Shown here: piece by piece, positions 23,431-34,800 of the stretch
How positions within the stretch are numbered: the first letter of the stretch is position 1
Layout: each line of letters starts with the position of its first letter
From: Clavulina sp. PMI_390
Lineage: Eukaryota; Basidiomycota; Agaricomycetes; Cantharellales; Hydnaceae
Assembly (NCBI GenBank): GCA_015039315.1
Contig: WIDE01000060.1
Location: 52,593 to 116,592 of the forward strand
DNA: 64,000 nt
Direction of reading: 5' to 3'
Made by a program: the position numbers and the translations under genes
Notes under the pieces: model-generated
Told to the model about the DNA's origin: nothing
Databases searched by the model: none
The model's input: the letters and a program-made list of their open reading frames with translations, nothing else

Positions 23431-23660
23431 GCCCTGTGAAAATTTTCCAGGGCATCCCCCGTAAAATATTTGAGGGGCGCCCGCACAAAAATATTTCGGG
23501 ATCCCGGTAAAGTTTTCATTGGTGCACCAATATCAGGGTGCCCTGGAAAAAGTGTCCACTTTTAGCGGGCGATACCCTGTAAAAAACTACCAGTGCGCCC
23601 TATGAAAAAAAAAAAAAAAAAAAAAAAAAAAAGCCGTTAGGCACCTAGTAAAAGATATTC
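23431..23660. repeat. Left GGGCGCCC-type degenerate tandem array
   Basis: Units of roughly 24-26 bp alternate an AT core (AAAATTTT or AAATATTT) with a palindromic G/C core (CAGGGCATCCC, GGGGCGCCC, GGGATCCC, GGTGCACC, GTGCGCCC). At least five imperfect units can be read. The array runs into a 28-A homopolymer (23605-23632). Confidence 0.6.
23605..23632 (+). repeat. 28-base poly-A tract
   Basis: An uninterrupted run of 28 A inside the left array. It may be a slippage-prone homopolymer or part of an inserted element; no reverse-transcriptase coding sequence precedes it. Confidence 0.95.
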
Positions 23661-24835
23661 ATGGCGACCCAATAAATTATATTCAGGTAACGCGAATGTA
23701 ATATACATAGCGTCTACTACAATAAAAGGCAGGAAGGGCATAAAGAACGTGTCATATGATTCGAAATGGGGTAAGAAACGGGATATGAAAGCATGGTGGC
23801 GGCCGAGGGACTCGACAGAAGAGTTGAGGATAGAGCGGACGAAAGAGGTATAGACATTTGAAGTGGTCCGATAGTTGGAAAGCGAATGGCGGAGTTAGAG
23901 GAGCCGATATCAGCGAATCTAAAAGGTTTGGCGCGGGAGAAAAGTCATATGTGATGGAGAGGATACAGGAAGGGGAGATAAGGCTGTTATGAGACAACAA
24001 GTCGGGTTCAAAGAGAAAAGAGGACAAAACAAAGCTACGTACCTCGTATGTATGACTCGTGGGCGAGAGAGGTTCTGGCGGGGCCAAATTAAGTCCGAAT
24101 CCGTATAGCCGGAGAGTTAAGACGGATGAGAGCGAGGAATGATGGCGAAGAGTAAGAAAAAAGCTCTAGATTGGCGGTACTTACCTTGTCCACGGAGTCC
24201 TTCGTAGGTGGCCTGTTGTGGTTCGTCAGACCATCGAGAGAATGTAGAGTTGGGCAGAAAAGCGCAGAAAAAAGGGTATTGAAAACCCTCATGGCCGTCG
24301 AGCGCCGTCAGAGCACGCCGATCTCCCTCGATCTCGCGTGGAGGGAGGAATATTGGGTTTCTGGCCAGAGTCTGGCTCTCGCGTCGCGCATATTACTTGT
24401 GGCGTTTATAAAGCGAGAGGCGTCGCAAGATGCAGTAAATACACCATTGGGAGAGTTTACTCATCTGTTCAGGCCGGGAAGGAGCAGACGTGGCCGAGAT
24501 GGCGGCAGGAGGTGGAGGGAGAGCGCGAGGTCACAGTGACAGTCACGCGCGTCCACCACTCTCCTGCTCTAAGGCCGCGGGCGTCATCACCAAATGGCCT
24601 AACGGAGCTCAAGAGAAGATACTTGAGTGTGGGTTTTGGTATTAATTTTCATGTTTGTGCTATTTTTAATCATCAATATATGCCGAGGCAGCCGCCCCAA
24701 TGGTGGCTCTCCTCACATCTGGAAACGAGGCAGAGACTCAAGATTTCACAGCAAATTACGACTACGACGTCGACGATGTTGATAATATACACGACCTGAT
24801 ATACTATGCAACGTTCTAGATAAGCAAGAGCTATT

Positions 24836-24913
24836 TACAGGGCGCCCTGAAAATATGACCTGAAAAATTTATTCGGGAAGCACATTTTCCAGGGCGCCCG
24901 CTAAAATTTTCAT
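24836..24913. repeat. Right GGGCGCCC-type array
   Basis: Three units resembling the left array: ACAGGGCGCCCTGAAAAT, then ACCTGAAAAATTTATTCGGG, then TTTTCCAGGGCGCCCG followed by AAAATTTT. The shared word TTTTCCAGGGC is also at 23443-23453. Together with the left array it brackets about 1.2 kb. Confidence 0.6.
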
Positions 24914-25432
24914 ATGGTCGGCTTCCCTCTGGTATACCAGAGTTACAGAATTGGATATAGGGTCTGGGCGTCCGGCTCTGAATGAACTCCCCATCCTCCA
25001 GCAGACGGCGCGTGATGCAGGTCGCCTACAGTAGCTGCGACATCCTCTCGAACGCTCGAGACAGAAGTGGGCTACGTGGGCGATCACGAACGAAGGATCA
25101 AGAGAGACGCCGGGGGCCACCGGCCAGTGTAGCATGTGGATGAGCAGGGGCCGTTCTAGCCGAAATAGAGATCGCAGTAAGATGTCCTCGGGGCAGCAGT
25201 AAGCATCTACGAGGGCTGGAAACAATATTGAGGAGTTCACGTCAGAGCCATTTACGGTAATTCTATTTGAAATAGAGAGTTGGTGTGGTACCCCAACCAA
25301 TGGATGAGAGCAGGGAGGATGATATTCGGGGGATGATTCGCACGAGTGCAAATCACGCGCCGCAATGTCACGCCGTGCTCAGGCGCACGCAGTTGTGATC
25401 CACTGCGAACTTCGACTACGACCTCAGAGTCT

Positions 25433-27940
25433 GATGAAGCCAGTACTCACATTCCTTGCGCTCGTCGGCGCTGCCTGCGCCGCCCGAGTCCCTCTTGGTC
25501 CTGCTCTATATCGCGATGGCGGCGCCCAGCGCCCGTTCGGTTCACGTGAACCCTTCCGGAACGGCGCTGCGCACCACAGCAGCAGCAGCAGCCCCAACCG
25601 AAAACCCAAGGGCTTTACCGCATCCAATCTGCTCGACAAAGTCTCCATCGAAGTGGACGGCCAACCACGAAACCTCGTCACGTACGCTACTGGCGCGTCT
25701 ACACACAATCCACTGACTGGTTGGGATGATTCGAAAGAAACAGTCACGTATGAGCTGATCGAGCACGACGAATTCCCTCAGTACTCGATTCGGCTACGCC
25801 AGCCAAGGGTATGTGACCCGCATGTGCTACAATACAGTGGGTATCTAGACATCGCCGAAGATAAACACCTTTTCTTTTGGTGCGTCCGGTCCCTCGGCTA
25901 AAGTTTTGTGATGCTCTCGTAATGAGCGCGCTGTTCGTTTTCTCCTCAACAACTCGATCTATCTATATGCTCCCGAATGCAGGTTTTTTGAAAGCAGATC
26001 GAAGCCTAAAGAATCTCCTGTCGTCCTCTGGCTGAATGGTCGGTCACATTGTCTAGACGGCTTCAGAAGATGGGACACTACTGACATCAGCACATTTATT
26101 GTTTCAGGCGGCCCGGGCTGCTCAAGGTACTGTTCCATGAGGTGCAAAAGATATCGGCTACGGTATTGAATGTCCCAGTGTAGCACAACGGGTTTATTCT
26201 TCGAGCTAGGCCCTTGTACCATAGAGGACAAGGGCAAGTCGACGAAATTGAATGACTATTCTTGGAACTCACATGCGAATATGTTATTCGTTGACCAAGT
26301 ACGCCAACTTCTGCTACTCTCAACCCAATGATCTTTGAGTACCAAGAGGTCTAATAGTGATATTGATTTGATTCCAATAGCCTGTGAATGTGGGGTTCTC
26401 TTATTCAGAAGGCGATCAAGTGGACAATACTCCCGATGCCGCTGAAGGTCTGCTCAGCTTATCTGACCCACCCGTGCTATTCACCGCTGATCATTTGTAT
26501 AATACTGACTAGATGTATACGCATTCCTTCAACTTTTCTTTGGACGTTTCAAGGAATACTCCCGTCTGCCGTTCCACATCGCGACTGAGAGGTATGACTC
26601 TGCTGGCACCATTATCTCTCTCATCTTTATATCTCTAATTGAAAAAATTCCTCCCAGCTACGGCGGTCGGTACGCTCCACTTATGGCCTCCTCCATCCAC
26701 AAACACAACAAGGCGTTGTCATCCGCTTCCAACTCTGACGATTCACTGGCCCCAAAGCCCCGCGCCCTCCATATCAACCTTGCTTCTGTCCTTATTGGTA
26801 ACGGCCGCACCGAACCCCAGACACAAATGGGTGCCGTCCCCACCTTTGCGTGCGAAGGCCCTTATCCTGTTCATGACCCCAATGGCCCAGAATGCCGAGC
26901 TCTCAAGAGAAAAACCCCAATCTGTCAGAGGCTTGTCGGAAATTGTTACGAGTTCGGGAACCAATCGAGTTGGTAAGCAAGTTTATTCGTATTATCGACG
27001 GTGATATGGCCCTTGATACTCTCCACCTCCTGCATCCACTCACCTTGACGATGAACACAGTGCTTCCGCCGCGGATTATTGCGAATCCGAGGTCCTCTCG
27101 CCACCAGATTTCCAGGCATGCCTTTTTCCCATTCGCTTCATAGTTGGGTAGCTGACTAATGTCCTTCATCCTATCGACCTTGTGGTTTTTCCCGTAGAAA
27201 CTTGGCCTCAATCCGTACGATGTACGCAGGAAGTGTGACGATGATGACGGAGGCCTTTGTTACGCTGAAGTCGGCTGGATCGAGACGTTCCTAAACAATG
27301 CGACATTGAAGCGCGAGCTAGGCGTGCTGGATGAGGGCAGGAAGGATATCGAGTTCAGAGGGTGTAATGTGGACATGGATGATGACTTTGCTAACCAGGT
27401 AAGCGCGCATATAGTCTCAATCAGCATCTAGAAAGGAGCTGATACTCTGTGAAGGGAGATGGTATGCATAATAGTGCCGCAGTTATCCCGGAGATGCTGG
27501 AAGACGGAATTCGCTTTTTGATATATGCTGGTATGTTGATTGAATCATCATCTGCTTCAGTTGACTGATCACTAGGATCAATTGGGGATATAGGCAATGC
27601 GGACTATAGATGTAATTTGTGCGTCGGTCTTTGTTCCTCATATAACACTTATCTGATATCCCCAACTGGTGCAGTATCGGGAACGAGCAGTGGATGGTTA
27701 AACTTGATTCTAAGTTCCAGGTTCGGATATTCGTCTGTCATTGTCAAAATCTTATTTTTAATGGTTCTCTTCTCGTTCTTCTCAGGCTGAGTTCCAAGAT
27801 GCTCCGCTAGTGACGTATCGCACTCTTTCGGGGAGGGTTGGTGGCCGCGTGCGATCTGCGGGGGCTGGCGGTATCCATCACCTTAGCGCGGGCAATTTTA
27901 CATACGTGGTTGTGACCGAGGCGGGACATATGGTTCCACA
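25433..27940 (+). CDS. Serine carboxypeptidase (S10), C-terminus lost in assembly gap
   Basis: A carboxypeptidase Y-like vacuolar or secreted exopeptidase. Exons: 25433-25879, 25983-26038, 26108-26126, 26184-26298, 26381-26447, 26513-26591, 26658-26972, 27061-27115, 27198-27398, 27455-27530, 27593-27617, 27675-27720, 27786-27940 and on into the N run. A signal peptide ([17 protein letters not shown]) starts the chain. Family motifs: [26 protein letters not shown], the nucleophile segment ESYGGRYAP, the Asp segment GNADYRC and the His segment EAGHMVP, so all three catalytic residues are present. Exon sizes match the paralogue at 43986-46766 nearly exactly. The intron at 27116-27197 starts with GC (CCAG|GCATGC), where the paralogue has GT. 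The last bases before the gap read VPH. The 3' end is unknown. Confidence 0.92.
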
Positions 27941-28693
27941 NNNNNNNNNNNNNNNNNNNNNNNNNNNNNNNNNNNNNNNNNNNNNNNNNNNNNNNNNNNN
28001 NNNNNNNNNNNNNNNNNNNNNNNNNNNNNNNNNNNNNNNNNNNNNNNNNNNNNNNNNNNNNNNNNNNNNNNNNNNNNNNNNNNNNNNNNNNNNNNNNNNN
28101 NNNNNNNNNNNNNNNNNNNNNNNNNNNNNNNNNNNNNNNNNNNNNNNNNNNNNNNNNNNNNNNNNNNNNNNNNNNNNNNNNNNNNNNNNNNNNNNNNNNN
28201 NNNNNNNNNNNNNNNNNNNNNNNNNNNNNNNNNNNNNNNNNNNNNNNNNNNNNNNNNNNNNNNNNNNNNNNNNNNNNNNNNNNNNNNNNNNNNNNNNNNN
28301 NNNNNNNNNNNNNNNNNNNNNNNNNNNNNNNNNNNNNNNNNNNNNNNNNNNNNNNNNNNNNNNNNNNNNNNNNNNNNNNNNNNNNNNNNNNNNNNNNNNN
28401 NNNNNNNNNNNNNNNNNNNNNNNNNNNNNNNNNNNNNNNNNNNNNNNNNNNNNNNNNNNNNNNNNNNNNNNNNNNNNNNNNNNNNNNNNNNNNNNNNNNN
28501 NNNNNNNNNNNNNNNNNNNNNNNNNNNNNNNNNNNNNNNNNNNNNNNNNNNNNNNNNNNNNNNNNNNNNNNNNNNNNNNNNNNNNNNNNNNNNNNNNNNN
28601 NNNNNNNNNNNNNNNNNNNNNNNNNNNNNNNNNNNNNNNNNNNNNNNNNNNNNNNNNNNNNNNNNNNNNNNNNNNNNNNNNNNNNNNNNNNNN
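27941..28693. other. Assembly gap (N run, 753 positions)
   Basis: All bases are N. The gap hides the 3' ends of two convergent genes, the carboxypeptidase (plus) and the Crinkler-like NTPase (minus). Confidence 0.99.
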
Positions 28694-30179
28694 TCGAATT
28701 TGTACACGGCCTGATGATCCTTCGGAAATGGGAGCTGAAGACAAGCTGGGTTGGAGGTATTGTCGTAGAGAAACTCCCTGGGTTCGGTTGGAGAGGGGGA
28801 GGGGGTAGCCGAGTATGCATAAAGAAGGGGGGAGCTGGGTCCCATCACCAAAATGCTGTGGATGAACGACTCGAAGAGCGCGCCAAGTGTGAGCGAAATG
28901 CTGGTCTTACGTTTGAGTAGGTCAACAATTTCCATTTTCTCATCGACAGTCGCACGGCTAAATGAGGTGACGAGAGTGCGCTGGATTCGAGGGGTGAGGA
29001 ATGTGGTTCGGTACTGAAGGGGATGATCCATGCCATATACACGCATCGTGACGGGCACCATAAGGAGAATTTGGTACAAGAGATCATGGGCAGGCTCCCA
29101 AGGCACTCTGGCTAGATACGTATCGAGTTCCGAACATCCCAAGGATTCTATAAACGAGATCGCCATTTCTTCTAAGACTATGGCCTCAGCTGGAGGCGCA
29201 AGAAGGTAATTGTAGATTGCACGGGCAACCGGACCAAAAAGACCAATCGCATGATCGAGTTTCAGAAGAGCTTCTTGGTGGGAATTGGCTGTCTCCATAA
29301 CGCAGGTACTGAAGTCTCGTTGTAATGGAAGTCTATGAAGGACAAATGAAGGTTACTTAACAAAGCTAGTATGGGATCTACTCACGCGGCCACGAGCTCA
29401 TCGCGGCTCCATGGAGGCAGGTAGTACGTCCAGGCGCGGCCCTGAGTTCAGAAAAGACAGCCAAGTTTGTTATTGAGATCTATGGAGAGGTCGGCAACGA
29501 TGATCAGATGTAGGGAATAGCGTACCTTGTTCCATTTACTGTCCTTCTTCGGATGTGGTGATGTGGTTTGGATTGGGTACCAGCGCCGCATAAGAGCTAG
29601 GTACGACGGTGAGGTCTCGAGTGACATCATTTCGATGATACACCACAGAGTAGATCCAGCCTCTAGGATATCAATAATACCACATTCAAGTAGCGCCTCG
29701 GTACCTCTAGCTGCAGGTGTGTAAACGTGATGGTTGTAAAACAAGTAGCGGTGCTCGTAGTACTGGAAAAGTACCGGCTGGGCTTGAGAGCACCGGTATT
29801 GTATGAGATACCAGCTAAGGAAGGTTTTCCCTGCCGTTGAATGTTGAATGGTGATCATAGTTAATCAAAAGCAGAGGTACGACTGACCAATACTGGGCTG
29901 GCCAGTTATCACAACCCCACCTCGCTCTCCTGAGCGGATATCAGAATCAGCCTCGATGAATTTGACAATGTCCTGATAGCATGGTCGGACATAGAGTCGA
30001 TTCGGGTATTCGGCTTGGGGTTGATCATCGGCACAAAATTCCACCACGTCATTCCTCGTTCTCGACCCTCGATTATGCCAAAATTTGTGACAGAAGATGG
30101 AGAGCTCGTGGCTAGGAGGTATTGGATTCCAAGAGGGAATCAAGGTGGGTTCAGGATAAGGACGAGGAACTTCTGACAT
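28694..30179 (-). CDS. Crinkler/RHS-like P-loop NTPase, 3' end in gap
   Basis: Minus-strand exons: 30179-29888, 29830-29526, 29441-29386, 29332-28694 and on into the N run. The first exon ends in the Walker A loop; splicing gives GGVVITGQPSIGKTFLSWYL (Lys and Thr at about residues 99-100), an intact P-loop that is broken if the intron is read through. This is followed by PVLFQYYEHRYLFYNHHVY, a short exon encoding GRAWTYYLPPWSRDELVAA, and a helical C-terminal half. This order (G-Q-P-x-I-G-K-T, a strand-rich insert, then a PPW-x-x-x-E-L sensor segment) is what I know from Agaricomycete Crinkler/RHS-type proteins, a STAND-like NTPase group linked to effectors in oomycetes. The assignment is by pattern only. 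The gene is divergent from the F-box gene at 30340 with 160 bp between starts. Confidence 0.68.
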
Positions 30180-30876
30180 GATGGCGTCGTGCGATCAGAT
30201 GTCTAGGTCCACACTCTCTGTTTAGCTTTATTTCTGCCATCAGAGTCGGGTCGATCCCAAAACGCAATCTGTCCAGGACTCACACAGACACTCCCTCATC
30301 GAACCGATCCTACAAGATAACAGATACACTCTATCTAGAATGGCTGCATATTTGAGACTAAGCGGGCTCATCAACTTCCTACAGGCATGGCATGACAAAG
30401 TACCCGCGAACTCTGAGATCTTCGAAGATATCTTCTCGTCCGAGCCTAGAGTGTAGTAAGTCATTTCACTCTACGAGCCTTTACTAGTGGTAGAAAGACC
30501 AACAGTATTTTTATATAGCACAGATCTTGATGCCCTGAGGCAAGCTTCGGGAGAGCTTTCTGATACACTCCAAACTCTACGCAACGTCATCAGTGTCATT
30601 GGAACTGCCTCTCTCAAGCTGACGTCATTGTATCACCAAGCCGAAAACAGCCTTATGGCACCCATGCAGCTCCCTTTCGAGATTTTAGGGTCTGTATTCG
30701 AGCTCGCATGCCAGCCGTCTCGATACAACTCGCACTCAACGACCATAGTGAGCGGGTGCCGGTGGACGCGTCTTGCCATTGGATCCTCATGCTCCCATTT
30801 CCGCCGGGTCCTGTTAGGCACTCCTGCAGCGTGGGCTTATATCTCGGTATACATGGCTTCTGACGAAGCGACACGA

Positions 30877-30884
30877 CCTTTGCA
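30877..30884. repeat. Target-site duplication, left copy
   Basis: CCTTTGCA, identical to 35852-35859; 8 bp is the standard hAT target length. Confidence 0.95.
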
Positions 30885-30904
30885 TAGTGCTGCCGCGGTT
30901 AGGT
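30885..30904 (+). repeat. hAT left terminal inverted repeat
   Basis: Begins TAGTGCTGCCGCGGTTAGG and pairs with 35832-35851, with two mismatches in the first 19-22 bases. Confidence 0.95.
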
Positions 30905-31047
30905 TCAGAACCGCGAACCGAACACAAACCGAACCGTTAGGACCGAACCGTAACCGAACCCTTGAATAAGGTTCGGTTCTCGGTTCGCCTAAGAGCCGAA
31001 CCTGTGCGAACCTTTGTGAACCCGGTTCGAACCTATGGAACCGAACC
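30896..31047. repeat. Left subterminal GGTTCG/CGAACC repeat array
   Basis: Many copies of the hexamer CGAACC and its complement GGTTCG in both orientations, e.g. GAACCGAACC and GGTTCGGTTC. In hAT elements such subterminal repeats are transposase binding sites (family knowledge). Confidence 0.85.
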
Positions 31048-31813
31048 TCAGTCATAAGCGCCCGCAATCACTCGTAGCCATGCAACTGTAGCGTCCGATT
31101 TTCTCTTAATTAACAATCAACGTCTCATGCTACCACTTGGGAATCTCAATATTACGACGTAAAGCTTCTGCATTCAACCTCATCTATCTCTGACCTGACT
31201 CAAAGGTAGTTGGGGGTGACCGATTCGGAGTTCCAAGTAGCCACTCTACCATCATTCCCAATATCTTCCCAACGAGCGTGCTCATGAGTTCCAGTCAATG
31301 TGAATCTCAATTACATACAATAACTAATCAGTTTCAGAAGTGGAAAGATGCAAAGTCTCAGAATGTTCTCAATAGGAACCAAGCTAAGCCAAATACAAGT
31401 GGCGCAGATGCCAGTGTCCGCATCGTGTCAGTCCATTGAAGCCAATGAGGTCTTTTTCACATCTTTGGAAACCTGAATTGTGAGCTGAGACGAAGCGAAA
31501 TTAAGATTGCTTGCCATGAGACCACTAGTCTATCAAAATCTCTTGCACTCGCTTCAGTGCCACAAATAAATTTCTAAGATTCTTGACTGTACAACCACAG
31601 CTTCTACCGCCCTGATTGACTGGTCGAAAATTTAAGCCTATCTATCGCCATGGTTGTGGAGGCACATGGACCACACTAGGCTCAATTCTTGTCTCAAGAT
31701 GACTGGCAAGATGCATGTGGTCAGTCTGCTCTGCCCATCGTGTTCCCCATGCTTCTCTGATCGCCGCGTCTCACCGGTAAACCAGAAAGTAGTCTATATT
31801 GCGTACTGGGCCC

Positions 31814-31820
31814 TATAAAA
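31814..31820 (+). promoter_or_regulatory. TATA box of the hAT transposase
   Basis: TATAAAA lies 42 bp upstream of the proposed transposase ATG at 31862, a typical place for a compact transposon promoter. Confidence 0.55.
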
Positions 31821-31861
31821 CTCCCTTGGGGAACTGAGACCGGAGAGCATCATCTATCCTC

Positions 31862-34800
31862 ATGTCGACCCCTCCCCCCAAATCTCCAGAAGCTCCAGCT
31901 CTGAACGCTGATGGCACTCTTAAGGATGCTTCTGAGCTAGACTGGTTCTACTCTCCATCTGACAAAGATCCCATTTCGCTCGCAGTTGATGAGGCATGTA
32001 CTTCTCTCCGTGATAATATCTTCCAGTAAACTGAATGTTCTTGATACCCTCTCATTCACGCAAAAAGGCACCAAAGATACCACCTCCCAATTTTGGCCAA
32101 ATTTCCCAGCGTCCTCAACGCATTCGAAAGCTGACGGAAAAGGCTGCTGCTCTTCTCGCTGACCCTGACGACAGCGATTCTTCGTCTGCTGATAAAGCAA
32201 AGACTCAACAGCATAATCCGCAAGTCAGTAAATTTCTGATATCACTCTGGATCGTCTATCAAGCTCAAGCTCACTCCCTTGCAGTCATCGACCAATATGA
32301 TGTGGTTACCGCTTCAAAAGCCAGCTTCGAAGCGAGCAGGTGTGCGGACAAAAGAGCCAGCTCCCGCTCGATTGCGAACTACCATTCCGGCATCAGCTCG
32401 TATCCAGCAAACTCTCTTGGTCCGTAAAACCAGTCCCCTGCCAGCTGCATCCACCAGTCTCAAACGCAAAGCCATTGAAGTCTCTGATACTGAGGAGGCT
32501 GCATGCACAACCACGGAGGACGAGAGCGACATCAAAGCGGTGACCGACACCACTGTCAGCCAGTCATCTTCTCTCTCCAGCCTTCCATCAGTGAAACGCG
32601 CTAAAGTCTCTGAGGATGCTGAAACAGACGACGATGAGAATGTGTGCATATTCCGCTCTCTTCCTCTATTTCACTATTAAATAAAATCTATAGGAATCTA
32701 TATCCTCCAAGCGCACCACGCGTACAGAGGACGTTCGGCTCATTTTCCGTGAAGAAATTCGGAAGGATCCCAAAACCTCTGAGCTTCGGCGAGGCTACGT
32801 TTGTCAAGGCTGCGTGTGAGTTTGTTTGCTTTTTCCGTCAAATGACCGCTTGCTCTGGGAGATCTTACAAAAACCTGAGCTAGGCTGCAGAAGAAGCACG
32901 CATTCCACACCGGGAACGTGACAGCGCGGAGAACGCACATCAGAAGGCCTGTCTTTCCTTTTGACTTTCCATAACCATTCTCATTGTCTACTATATAGAT
33001 TTCATTCAACTCTCTATCAACAACGGTGCCAAGATGCAGGGATTGCGCCAAATCCTCGATGCATCCCCACGAGTACGAATGAATCAGGGTGAGTCCTCTT
33101 GGTTACTTTCTTGACCAGGTTAGCTCAATATTGCCCATAGCCTGACTCAGCTAAGTCTCGATGGCTTCGCAACCGCTCACTGGACGAAGGATGGCCTTAT
33201 AGATCGCCTTATCCGCCTGTGTGTGGAGGAGGATGAGGTAGCTCTTTCTTCTACCAGCTATCCTTGATGCTGCAAAACTGAACCCAATATCCATTACTTA
33301 AGGCATTTCTCCTCGTCGATCGTCCTGCATTTCGCGACCTTCTGATGTATATGCGCCCCGGAATCCGAGAATCCGATATCCCTCATCGCACAAAGATTCG
33401 CAACGACATTATGGCTAAGGAAGATGAGCTGATTCGCTCGTTTATTGATTTATTCAAGGTATGTGCCCAATTAATCCAGTTCTATCCGCTTCTGAGAAAG
33501 TTCCAGGGTGTTCAAGGAAAAGTATCATTTGCCTTTGACTCCTGGACCAGCCGCGCATTCGTTGCGTATATGGCAATTACCGCCCATTTTATCACAGCCC
33601 CTCCAGAGCGACCACACCAGTGGGAGCTCAAATCACTTCTTGTTGGATTCGAGCCGATATCTGGCAATCATTCGGGCGAGAATCAGGCTCGCCACATTCT
33701 CCGCTGCATTGACCGATTGGAGCTGCGCCTAAAGGCTTGACTTTTCCATTCATCCAGCTAGTATTTGACTAACTTTTCCGTTCAGGTTGGCTGGTTTACT
33801 TCGGATAACGCGTCCAATAACAATTCCACCATGGGATTCCTTGAAAACCCTTCTCAATTGGATGAAGAAGGGGGCTACCTGTATGGTACTATCCCAGATG
33901 GGGAGTATCCTGGGACGAAACGACGGGTTCGGTATGTGATCTTAGCTTGGCTAATTATCTTTACACTAATACACGACCACCTCCAGCTGTGGTGCTCACA
34001 TTATCCATCTAGCTGCAAAGCACTTTCTTGATAAACTTCTACCAAAGTCGAAGTCAAGAAAGGCGGATCCTCCTTTACATGACACCAATCGAGACTCAGA
34101 GAAAATTGAAGATGTTCTTCTCAAGTTGATCGCTTTTGTTAACAAAGTAAGCAATTTCCTGGCGCCTTGCAAGCTTGAATTCCTCAAGTAATTTCTCTAG
34201 GTTCGTGCGAGTCCACAGGCGCGGGTTTACTTCTTGGAATGCACTATCAAAGCTGGAACTCCGCAACTTATGCTACTGTCATGGGTTCGGACACGATGGT
34301 CGTCCATGTTTAACATGATAGAGCGCGCAATTGTACTTCGATCGGTAACTCAAGCACCATCTCTCTTTCGCGTCCCTTCTCACTTACTTCTTCATCTGAT
34401 AGGCGATTGATATATTTACCACTCTTGCGGATCGTAGCGACAGAGTCCCTAAGCTACAGGGATCTCGATATGGGGACTATTCGCTTAGCGATTGGCAGTG
34501 GGCGCAGCTTGGGCTGATTCGAGATGTTCTCAAGGTACATTTCTTGGAGCGCCTATGGTGAAAGTTTTCTGGGTTCATCTCATGATAATACAGGAGCCCC
34601 ATCAAGCGCAGCACGCTTTTTCCAGCGACCAACATCACACTCTATTCAAGACATTCCCTATTCTTGAGCTAATGAGTGCGAAGTGGACTAGCATGGCGGC
34701 CTCAGCGCAGTATCAAGCTCTCAAACATCCTATTCTTGCAGGGGTCGAGTCAATCACCAAATTCCATCGCCTATCACATGATCTTGAGGCTATTCTTGTT

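Larger units (their letters stand above)
23028..25432. other. Gene-poor region with degenerate repeat arrays
   Basis: A 2.4-kb stretch without a convincing gene. Its outer parts carry the GGGCGCCC/AAAATTTT arrays listed separately; between them (about 23.66-24.84 kb) the sequence is unique and its frames show no domain. This could be the inside of a non-autonomous mobile element or simply an old insertion. The last 500 bp upstream of 25433 must include the carboxypeptidase promoter. Confidence 0.5.

Noticed and set aside
23605..23632. Poly-A tract as the tail of a LINE or SINE
   Set aside because: No reverse transcriptase, no A/B boxes and no target duplication could be found around it.
23752..24292. 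Minus-strand frames of 67 and 111 codons
   Set aside because: Ser/Pro/Leu/Phe-rich without family motifs; the surrounding repeat context speaks against a gene.
27810..28820. Open frames of 290-470 codons over the N run
   Set aside because: They are created by untranslated N positions. Only the parts outside the gap that fit the carboxypeptidase and the NTPase models were kept.
31012..31035. tRNA-like B-box (GGTTCGAAC)
   Set aside because: It belongs to the hAT subterminal GGTTCG array; no A-box or cloverleaf surrounds it.
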